A stretch of DNA of 46,131 bases, taken from the NCBI GenBank assembly GCA_965368335.1, contig CBDUMN010000019.1, forward strand, positions 1 to 46,131. Reading direction: 5' to 3'. The notes under the pieces were generated by a model, which made no database searches, had not been told where the DNA came from, and saw nothing but the letters and a program-made list of their open reading frames with translations. Below are positions 40,338 through 46,131 of this stretch, piece by piece; the first letter of the stretch is position 1; the number at the start of each line of letters is the position of its first letter. The DNA is from CBDUMN01 sp965368335 (GTDB taxonomy: Bacteria; Pseudomonadota; Alphaproteobacteria; Rhodospirillales; JAPHRK01). The translations under genes were made by a program, and so were the position numbers.

Positions 40338-40465
40338 ACAGGACGTGGAAGCTTTGTAAATTGCGGATTGCCCTTTGGTTCCACCGCGATGAGCCGTTCG
40401 TGTGTGCTGAAATCCGCGAGGACTTCGAACGCAAGTACGGGATAAAAATTTCACCTGCTGACTAA
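40334..40465 (+). CDS. Small phage protein (43 aa)
   Basis: A 43-residue Arg/Lys-rich frame overlapping the holin stop (ATGA): MNRTWKLCKLRIALWFHRDE, then CAEIREDFERKYGIKI. It ends 6 bases before the convergent DUF6765-type gene. No family recognised. Coupling supports translation. Confidence 0.55.
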   Translation: MNRTWKLCKLRIALWFHRDEPFVCAEIREDFERKYGIKISPAD

Positions 40466-40471
40466 AACGTC

Positions 40472-41575
40472 CTAGTCGACGATGAGCCCATGCCGGGGCA
40501 GCAAGTTGCGCAGCACGTAGGTACGGTGGTGGGATGCCGCCTGATAGAACCGGTAGACTTGGTTGTCCAATGCTTCGTACGAATGGGGGGTGCCGTCGAG
40601 AGCTGCGAAAGACCTAATCCAGGGGACCTCGTCGTAGATCGGAATTTGTTCTGGCTTGCCAAATAGGGTGGGGTCCCCCGCCGCTTCCTGCCATGCCTTG
40701 ATCCGTCCATCCTTGCCCGCCTGGACGTCCAATACCTGGGCTACTTTGTCTGCCATGGCATCCCATTCACGGCCGCTGCCTTCTGCTGTATCAGGCCGTT
40801 TTTCCGCAAACCGCCTGAATGTTTTGTGGAGCGCTTGACAACCTTGCAGAAAAGTCGCGTGGTTGTCGCGCAACTCCTGCCTAGGGCTGGGTTCTTCGAA
40901 CACAAGGCTCCATTTTAGGAAGGGACGGTCGGGGAATGTTGCAGCGCCGCCGTGACCCAAGGCACCAGAGGCTTCTTCGGCAAACCAGGATTTGATGTTT
41001 TCTATAAGCCCAGCTCCGATTTCCTTGTAATTCTCGAAGAACCGCTCGGCCTTTTCCGTGATGTAAGTGCGCATTTCATCGTCTAGATTTTCATCGAACT
41101 CGAAGGCCCCATTATCCACCCGATTATAGCGAGAACTGACGCCTGAAAAACCGTAATGAGAGAAGGTATCGGCGTAGACGTGGGCGGTTATACCCAAGAG
41201 TTCAACAGCGAAGGGCTCCCCGGAGAGGCTTAAGTGGTGGCTCACCATTTCTTGTGCAATGGCACTGTCCTGGCGACAGATAAGCCGTTCGGTGAAGCCT
41301 TCGCCCTGATTGCCTGGAAGGAAGTGGAAGGGAACCCATATTTGACGTTGGTCCTTGGCGTTAAGGTGGCCTATTTTCACGTTATGGATGTCGAGCGTGT
41401 GATGGGCTGTGGCCTCAAAATCGACCCGTCCAGCGTCATCGAAATGGACCGCGTCGGTAATCGCGTTGTCATCAACGAACTGGGCCGCAGTGGCAATAGT
41501 TTTGCAAATATCGCTGCGCAGGCCTGCTGCCCGCGCCATGGCATAGGTCCCATAGTAATGCATATCGGTCTGCAT
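40472..41575 (-). CDS. DUF6765-type protein, prophage cargo
   Basis: A 367-residue protein that begins MQTDMHYYGTYAMARAAGL and AATAAQFVDDN-like, the signature of the DUF6765 family, with HHxxDIH and HVYADTFSHYGF His/Asp motifs further on (HHLSLSGEPFAVELLGITAH). These resemble metal-ligand patterns of zinc-dependent phospholipase C-like helical enzymes, which is why I expect a metal site. No signal peptide. It opposes the lysis genes and stands in the cargo zone, so it is likely expressed in the lysogen. Substrate unknown. Confidence 0.6.
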   Translation of the reverse strand: MQTDMHYYGTYAMARAAGLRSDICKTIATAAQFVDDNAITDAVHFDDAGRVDFEATAHHTLDIHNVKIGHLNAKDQRQIWVPFHFLPGNQGEGFTERLICRQDSAIAQEMVSHHLSLSGEPFAVELLGITAHVYADTFSHYGFSGVSSRYNRVDNGAFEFDENLDDEMRTYITEKAERFFENYKEIGAGLIENIKSWFAEEASGALGHGGAATFPDRPFLKWSLVFEEPSPRQELRDNHATFLQGCQALHKTFRRFAEKRPDTAEGSGREWDAMADKVAQVLDVQAGKDGRIKAWQEAAGDPTLFGKPEQIPIYDEVPWIRSFAALDGTPHSYEALDNQVYRFYQAASHHRTYVLRNLLPRHGLIVD

Positions 41576-41648
41576 AGTTTCTTCGCCTTTCTTCCCGACT
41601 GACCTGTGGAAATACCATGGGTCGATTCGAGGTTAGGTGTCAAACCTT

Positions 41649-41906
41649 ATGCGAGTGCTGTGTTGTGCATTATACGCAATAAGTGTCTTAGGGCTGGCTC
41701 GCGGTATCGCTGTGTTGTCGGTTGATAACAACACAAAAGTCCCTCACCACAAGTTCGGTGATTGGGGGGAGGGCTATGTCGATGAATCGGGCTGTGATGT
41801 TGATCCTCGGTTTCTATTTTGCCGCGTCATGAATGGGAAATATTGCTGCAGCAGCTCTGAAGCGTTTCGGCGGGAAGGCGCTTGTGCGCCGGAGCGAATA
41901 GGCTAG
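41649..41906 (+). CDS. Small exported Cys-rich protein
   Basis: An 85-residue protein with N-terminal hydrophobic segment MRVLCCALYAISVLGLARG, a signal peptide or anchor. The remainder has five Cys (SGCDVD, FLFCRVM, KYCCSSS, GACAP), suggesting disulfides outside the cytoplasm. A GTG at 41637 is an alternative start. Divergent from the DUF6765-type gene. Unknown function, no relatives recognised. Confidence 0.5.
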   Translation: MRVLCCALYAISVLGLARGIAVLSVDNNTKVPHHKFGDWGEGYVDESGCDVDPRFLFCRVMNGKYCCSSSEAFRREGACAPERIG

Positions 41907-42201
41907 TTCGACGTGAAATTAGAGGTGGTTGTTCCGTGGGTGCCTGGGGTTTTACTTCCGCACAACAGATGTAACTTTCGCGATTTCTGGAACAAAGAAA
42001 TAAGGATAATTTCATTCGTGCCCATTGGGGGAAAACAAGAACACATATCAAGAAAGCAAGTTATATCAATGAATTAAAAATTTAATTGAATGGCTGTTGC
42101 ATGATCGATTTCGGTTTAGTAACGTTTTCTTAGAAAAAAAACAGGAACATCAACCTAACCTTGACAGCCCGTACTGTTCGTGTAATAGGGGGCGCGCCCA
42201 A
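41907..42201. other. AT-rich intergenic region in the cargo zone
   Basis: About 295 bases with no supportable gene. It contains an AT-rich inverted repeat AATTAAA / TTTAATT (42072-42087) and likely the promoter for the next two genes. Composition is clearly more A+T-rich than the virion genes. Confidence 0.4.
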
Positions 42202-42414
42202 ATGATAGGACACTCAACTGGTACACCGAAAATGAAAAGCTTGAAAGAACTTGAAGCGCAAGAGTCGCGTGATCAGTACATTGCGGATGGCCAATCCAGT
42301 TACTATGGCGAGTCTTTGCCTGCTGAAAAAGATTTTGGCACTAATGATGGTATTCATGGTACCAACTCAACCAAGAGCAATGTAGATGAGTGGGCTGACA
42401 AAGCAGGCTGGTGA
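42202..42414 (+). CDS. Hypothetical cargo protein (70 aa)
   Basis: A 70-residue acidic, low-complexity protein (SLKELEAQESRDQYIADGQS, Asn/Ser/Gly-rich C-terminus) with AGGGGG before its ATG at 42202. The frame is open further upstream to 42097. It overlaps the next gene and may be its small partner. No family recognised. Confidence 0.5.
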   Translation: MIGHSTGTPKMKSLKELEAQESRDQYIADGQSSYYGESLPAEKDFGTNDGIHGTNSTKSNVDEWADKAGW

Positions 42415-43024
42415 TCCTCCTGGCGGTAGAGTGGGCGATCCCCACGGTTTCTTTTCCGAGAATTTTGAACGGAAATTTTTCGATAATTTGATTAAGGAGA
42501 CGCTTGAGCGTGTACCCTATGGGTCTCACGATGATGTCTTTTTTTCGGATTATGAGTTTTTTTCCGCCATGCGTGAAGCTGACTTAGATGCCCAATTCAT
42601 GGATGCTAGGCGGGGACTGGATCACGGGATATCAGAAGGCAAGGTTGCTGGAATTCTGTATTTTAGACTTGCGCGGGCAAAGATTATCTATCTCGGCCCC
42701 AAACTGTCTAGTCAAGAAGGGTACCGGAATATCCAGTCTGAAATTCTTCTCATATTGTTGGGGTCGCTTCTGCACGTAGACTTCAATCATCCCTGGGTTT
42801 CGGGAAAGGCCGGGAACCAACGAAATGCAGGAATGAGAAACTGCTTTCAGGATATTTACAAAGAATTGCTCTACGTAACATGTCGCCGACACTATAATCA
42901 GGAATCGCTTGCCCTTTTTTTCGATTCTTTCGTGTATCTTCAGCATGCAATAGATGAGAAACTTGAGGCTGAGGCCTATATTGCCAAACGCCTTTCTGAT
43001 GGGCCGTTTGACCCTTTAGCCTAA
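42386..43024 (+). CDS. Hypothetical cargo protein (212 aa)
   Basis: A 212-residue protein overlapping the previous gene by 29 bases, or starting at a GTG at 42431. Helical with segments FFDNLIKETLERVPYGSHDD, FRLARAKIIYLGPKL and LLILLGSLLHVDFNHPW. No signal or membrane pattern. Base composition is unlike the phage virion genes. Family unknown; overlapping pair layout recalls toxin-antitoxin or defence pairs, but I see no motif to support that. Confidence 0.55.
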   Translation: MSGLTKQAGDPPGGRVGDPHGFFSENFERKFFDNLIKETLERVPYGSHDDVFFSDYEFFSAMREADLDAQFMDARRGLDHGISEGKVAGILYFRLARAKIIYLGPKLSSQEGYRNIQSEILLILLGSLLHVDFNHPWVSGKAGNQRNAGMRNCFQDIYKELLYVTCRRHYNQESLALFFDSFVYLQHAIDEKLEAEAYIAKRLSDGPFDPLA

Positions 43025-43543
43025 ACCGTAAACGCGACCTCTCCAGCTATTCACTGACGTGACCAAACTTCGTGCCAGTATCAGCGATACTAGCTAGCTC
43101 CGTGTATCCGAAAGTATGCATCCTATCGTATACGTGCCGGATTAGTTGTTGGCAGCGCCCCTGATACCAATAGACTCAGGCTGTTGCCATGCTGTAACCG
43201 GCTATCCCGAGGCACGGCGATGCTCCCGGGCACTACCGTTGAAAACATCAAAAGGGGTGAGGTTCGGTAGTGGTGCGCGTCGTCTTCTCCTTGTTCCCCG
43301 AAATGGGGTGATCAGACGACCCGAGAAGGTTTTGGCTGGTTGGGCATGGCAACACAAATTCAATGCCTAAAAGAAGGCGTAAAAAGAGTGCAGGCTGTGT
43401 TCTTCTGTGATGCTCTGAGAATTCTAGCGCGGGTCTATGTGAAGACGTTGTTATCCTCTGGCACGTCACTTCCTCTAGCTAGGGGGAGGGCGTAGATGCG
43501 AAAAGCCATGGATTTGACGGAAGAAACATAAGGGGGGAGCAAA
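43025..43543. other. Non-coding stretch with inverted repeats
   Basis: 519 bases without a supportable gene; short frames on both strands have no good start sites. It holds AGTATCagcGATACT (43077-43091), GTATACG-type repeats near 43127, and a nested hairpin GTCGTCT (43279-43285) / AGACGAC (43314-43320) with inner CCCC / GGGG. It may encode a small RNA or hold promoters. Confidence 0.4.
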
Positions 43544-44047
43544 GTGGAGGACTTCATCGCAACTTTGACTGGAGCCATTATCGGTGCCGTCCTCGCTGGA
43601 CTTTTCGGTCTTTGGGCTGGAAAGCGTTTGCACGATTATCAGGCTCAAGATAAACGCGCAGGACTTGTTGGAGCGATTTGCGCCGAAGTTTCAGTCCTTG
43701 CCGAACTAATTGATATCGATGCTGGCCTTAGAAATGTCGCTAGCTATCAGGATGTCGAGAAGATTACAAACAGACTACTTGAAGGAACGGTCGTGTTTGA
43801 TAGCTCCGCCAGTCAGCTTGGAGCTCTTTCGGAACCAATCTGTAGTTCAGTTGTCCGATTTTATGGGCGCCTCAAAGCGAACGCTTTGGCAATGCAAAAT
43901 GTGTCAAATGAGCGCGGTTTCTTTTCGTTCACCAATGGGCAACCCAATAACCGACCGGCAAGAGACAGGTATGAAGCCGCCCGCGTAACTGTTCATGATG
44001 AGGCTGAGTTGCTGCTTATCGATCTGAGAGCCTTAAGAGATAAATAG
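43544..44047 (+). CDS. Membrane-anchored hypothetical protein, last prophage gene
   Basis: A 167-residue protein starting with GTG, preceded by GGGGGGAG. One N-terminal membrane helix (TLTGAIIGAVLAGLFGLWAG) is followed by a cytoplasmic helical domain (RAGLVGAICAEVSVLAELID). Plain anchored-helix proteins of this type are frequent in prophage cargo and defence loci. It is the last gene before attR. Confidence 0.6.
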   Translation: MEDFIATLTGAIIGAVLAGLFGLWAGKRLHDYQAQDKRAGLVGAICAEVSVLAELIDIDAGLRNVASYQDVEKITNRLLEGTVVFDSSASQLGALSEPICSSVVRFYGRLKANALAMQNVSNERGFFSFTNGQPNNRPARDRYEAARVTVHDEAELLLIDLRALRDK

Positions 44048-44078
44048 CGCACCAGTATTTGGTCGGTGTTCATGGGGT

Positions 44079-44152
44079 AAATCCGTTAGATAGTGCCTTG
44101 TAACCCGTTGTTTTCCTTGATGCGGCATATCGGCCAAAAGTCTAACGGATTT
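44079..44152. repeat. Right-end arm-type sites
   Basis: AAATCCGTTAGA (44079-44090) and its exact inverse TCTAACGGATTT (44141-44152), 50 bp apart and 64-137 bp inside attR. Their TCTAACG half also forms the palindrome at 11360-11377, about 100 bp inside attL, which is the arrangement of integrase arm-type sites. Confidence 0.55.
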
Positions 44153-44193
44153 CCTCTATCTCTTTGATCTCCTTGCCAAACACCAAAAAACCG

Positions 44194-44310
44194 TCAGAAC
44201 ATGGCGAAGTTACTCGGCCGCACCCACTTGGCCGACGCGCCGACCATGGCGATGGTTTTAGTGTCTTGGAGTGTCCTGTGGATCAGTTGGTCGTCATAGT
44301 GCAAAGACAT
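44194..44310 (-). pseudogene. Displaced 5' remnant of the host CoA-binding protein gene
   Basis: Host start codon at 44310 with ribosome binding site GGGAGGA upstream on the minus strand. It reads 38 codons (MSLHYDDQLIHRTLQDTKTI, through ASAKWVRPSNFAM) and then stops at a TGA in phage sequence. It is homologous to the N-terminus of the intact gene at 10835-11332. Its promoter region (44311-44569) is separated from the rest of its operon by the whole prophage. Confidence 0.88.
44216..44243. repeat. attR core, 28-bp direct repeat
   Basis: Identical to 11235-11262; marks the right end of the prophage. Sequence to its right (44244 onward) is host. Confidence 0.93.
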
Positions 44311-44569
44311 TAATCCTCTTCCTCCCTTTTCACCGCATTCTGCCGTGAAACTCTGCGTATGGAAAGGAGCGTTCCGAAACTTGTAATGATGTCGTCCATA
44401 GCCATCTCAAACCAATAACTATGGGTTGATGTATACGGATGGACCTTTGTTGTTCCGGATGTGGTCATGTTACCAAATGATTACATCAAATATCCGTTTT
44501 GCTCTGGCGAGGGCGTTGGGTTGCCCTGGTGAAGAAAGCGCAAAAACGGCAAAAAAAGAGGGGTAAGCA
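44311..44569. promoter_or_regulatory. Host divergent promoter region, CoA-binding gene remnant and chemoreceptor
   Basis: 260 bases between the displaced host start (44310, minus) and the chemoreceptor start (44570, plus). It should contain the native promoter of the CoA-binding protein-metY operon and that of the chemoreceptor. I see no SAM-riboswitch consensus. AGAGGGGTAAGCA precedes the chemoreceptor ATG. Confidence 0.5.
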
Positions 44570-46131
44570 ATGTCCGAGAAAGCTCCGTCGGTTCCTATAA
44601 AGACAATTTTAGGCAATCTGCCTGTTCTGGTGAAAATTTGGTCGCTAATTGTCCTGGGGGTGATCGCTATCCTGACCTTGGATACGATTGTTTTTGTCGG
44701 TTCATCTTTACTAAATGAGGCAGTAAAGAATGAAGAGCGGGCAATTAGCGTCGAGGTTTTGGAACTGAAAATCGATGCGGCGGCATTGGAGCTTCGTCGT
44801 CATGAAAAAGACTTCCTTCTACGTAAGGACCTGAAGTATCGCGACCGTTACGGGAAAGTCATTGAGGAGATGATTGGCTATTTGGATGAAGTCGCCAAGT
44901 TGGTTGATGATGCCGAGGCCAGTGACGCCATTGCCAAGATCAAGGCAGGTGCAGAGAAACACCATCAGCAGTTTCTCAAAGTCGTTTCGCTTTCTCAAAA
45001 AATGGGGCTTGATGAAAAATCCGGTCTAAGAGGCGTCCTACGCGGTGCGGTCCAAGATATTGAAAAGCGTTTGGAAGAAGCCGGTGTTGCCCAGTTGACG
45101 ATTAAAATGTTGATGATGCGCCGCCATGAAAAAGATTTCATGCTGCGTGGAGCGGCCAAATACCTAGCCCAAATCAAACAGCGCAAAGCGGAATTTCTCG
45201 AAGTTCTCGACCTGCATTACGTCGAAGGCCGCGAGGAGATTTTACAGAAGCTCGACACCTATGTTTCGGCGATGGAAACCTTCGTTCAGGACAATATTAA
45301 ACTGACCGCCGAAACCAAAATGTTGAGCACCATTTATGCCGGTCTCGATCCTTTGTTGGTTAACCTCAGAACCTATGCTGAGACGGAGAAGGACGCGGCT
45401 GTCGAAAATGCCCATGAGGTCAACCAAAACGTCTTTGTCCTTGAAATTGCGGTAACGGTTGTCGTGATCGTTGTGTTCCTGGTGCTGGGTTTTCTGATTA
45501 GTCGCAGCATTACGGTGCCCGTGACGATGATTACCACGGCAATTACCGGTTTGGCCAAAGGTGACAAGGACGTCGCGGTGCCTGCCGAGGAGAACAAGGA
45601 CGAGTTTGGAGAAATGGCGCGCGCCATGCTGGTCTTGAAACGTACGGCGGCCGAAGCCTTTGGAGCCAAGGCGGCGCTCGATGCAGCCTCTTCGGCTTCG
45701 ATGATTGTTGGGACCGATAACAAAATCCGCTATCTCAACCAATCGGCGGAAAAACTTATGGCTAATAGTGAGGCGGCCATTAAGAGCGTACAGCCGTCCT
45801 TTAGCGCTGCTGGGTTGATCGGGGTGGATGTTTCGACTCTTCACGCATCATTGTCATCCATCAGCACCATTCACGCACCGCAAAAGTCGCAAGAAAAAGT
45901 CGGAGCCAAGACCTTCATTTTTGAAGCCGCACCGGTCGTCTCGCCGACTGGAGAACGGATTGGGGCTACTCTTGAGGTCGAGGACTTGACTGAACAGTTG
46001 GCGATTGAGGATGAGATCGCCGGACTGGTCGAGAGTGCGGTCAATGGCGATTTTACCCGCCGGGTCGAAACCAACGATAAAAGCGGCTTCATGCTCAAAC
46101 TAAGCGAGGGTATGAACCAGGTGTTGGCTAC
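44570..46131 (+). CDS. Methyl-accepting chemotaxis protein with HBM sensor domain (3' end outside window)
   Basis: The first 520 residues of a chemoreceptor. TM1 is about residues 20-45 (IWSLIVLGVIAILTLDTIVF). A periplasmic helical bimodular (HBM) domain spans about 46-285 with twin LRRHEKDFLLR and MRRHEKDFMLR helices, the family hallmark that can bind organic acids. TM2 is about 288-313, followed by HAMP (ITVPVTMITTAITGLAKGDK, EFGEMARAMLVLKR) and a PAS-like segment (SSASMIVGTDNKIRYLNQSA). The signalling hairpin lies beyond the window edge. Host gene, just outside attR. Confidence 0.9.
   Translation, partial: MSEKAPSVPIKTILGNLPVLVKIWSLIVLGVIAILTLDTIVFVGSSLLNEAVKNEERAISVEVLELKIDAAALELRRHEKDFLLRKDLKYRDRYGKVIEEMIGYLDEVAKLVDDAEASDAIAKIKAGAEKHHQQFLKVVSLSQKMGLDEKSGLRGVLRGAVQDIEKRLEEAGVAQLTIKMLMMRRHEKDFMLRGAAKYLAQIKQRKAEFLEVLDLHYVEGREEILQKLDTYVSAMETFVQDNIKLTAETKMLSTIYAGLDPLLVNLRTYAETEKDAAVENAHEVNQNVFVLEIAVTVVVIVVFLVLGFLISRSITVPVTMITTAITGLAKGDKDVAVPAEENKDEFGEMARAMLVLKRTAAEAFGAKAALDAASSASMIVGTDNKIRYLNQSAEKLMANSEAAIKSVQPSFSAAGLIGVDVSTLHASLSSISTIHAPQKSQEKVGAKTFIFEAAPVVSPTGERIGATLEVEDLTEQLAIEDEIAGLVESAVNGDFTRRVETNDKSGFMLKLSEGMNQVLA

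Larger units (their letters stand above)
11235..44243. mobile_element. Complete podovirus-type prophage, about 33 kb
   Basis: The element is bounded by a 28-bp perfect direct repeat (11235-11262 and 44216-44243) and contains, in order, integrase, lysogeny control, replication, packaging, T7-type virion, lysis and cargo modules. All expected modules of a temperate podovirus are present and none of the major genes is visibly broken, so it may be inducible. Integration is in a protein-coding gene rather than a tRNA gene. The structural genes resemble the T7 order (portal, scaffold, capsid, tail tubular A and B, ejection proteins), but no phage RNA polymerase gene is present. Confidence 0.93.

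Noticed and set aside
43146..43469. Short frames on both strands in the non-coding region
   Set aside because: No ribosome binding sites, they overlap each other antisense, and their composition is unlike the neighbouring proteins.
11235..44243. tRNA-type attachment site and CRISPR array
   Set aside because: The core lies in a protein gene, and no tRNA cloverleaf or regularly spaced repeats are visible in the window.
44311..44569. SAM riboswitch upstream of the native metY operon start
   Set aside because: I looked for SAM-II and SAM/SAH consensus segments and found none.

Overview
The window is a chromosomal segment of an alphaproteobacterium carrying one apparently complete temperate phage genome. 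The host genes (aspS, a PaaX-type regulator, a three-gene molybdoenzyme operon, gabD-type dehydrogenase, metY, an HBM-type chemoreceptor) have alphaproteobacterial character, and the gene set would suit a Rhodospirillales-like organism that degrades aromatics; I cannot name the genus from sequence alone.

Host left flank (1-11234): the 3' part of aspS; a small lipoprotein; a MoaD/ThiS-like beta-grasp protein that ends convergently with a PaaX-family repressor; divergent from that repressor, a molybdopterin oxidoreductase / four-cluster ferredoxin / DmsC-type anchor operon. The molybdoenzyme has no Tat signal, and the PaaX neighbour suggests a cytoplasmic phenylacetyl-CoA:acceptor oxidoreductase (PadBCD-like). 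Then come, on the minus strand, a succinate-semialdehyde dehydrogenase, metY, and a CoA-binding protein gene 2 bp upstream of metY.

Prophage (about 11235-44243, 33.0 kb): bounded by a 28-bp perfect direct repeat lying inside the 5' end of the CoA-binding protein gene. The phage end supplies a replacement start codon and N-terminus, so the gene stays open, while the original host start is displaced 33 kb away as a 38-codon remnant at the right end. On the left are the integrase, an excisionase-like HTH protein, a ParB-like protein, a ZapA-like protein, two S24-type proteins and a tandem-HTH repressor (all minus strand), a divergent Cro-like gene, a brnT-brnA-KTSC operon, and replication genes (initiator, DnaB helicase). 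From 20.9 to 38.1 kb lies a podovirus-type morphogenesis module: small and large terminase, portal, scaffold, capsid, tail tubular proteins A and B, and four ejection-protein genes, one with a toxin-like nuclease-fold domain. A three-HTH protein and a lysis cassette follow (holin candidates, GH24 endolysin). The right end holds lysogenic cargo: a DUF6765-type protein, a Cys-rich exported protein, three hypothetical genes and about 500 bp of structured non-coding DNA.

Host right flank (44244-46131): the original promoter and start of the CoA-binding gene, then a methyl-accepting chemotaxis protein cut by the window edge.

How it works together: the phage looks like a T7-type virion built on a lambda-like lysogeny circuit, with no single-subunit RNA polymerase. 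Its repressor appears split from the S24 domain, its repressor promoter appears leaderless, and its capsid gene is preceded by mutually exclusive hairpins. Integration also exchanges the promoter and N-terminus of the host CoA-binding protein-metY operon.
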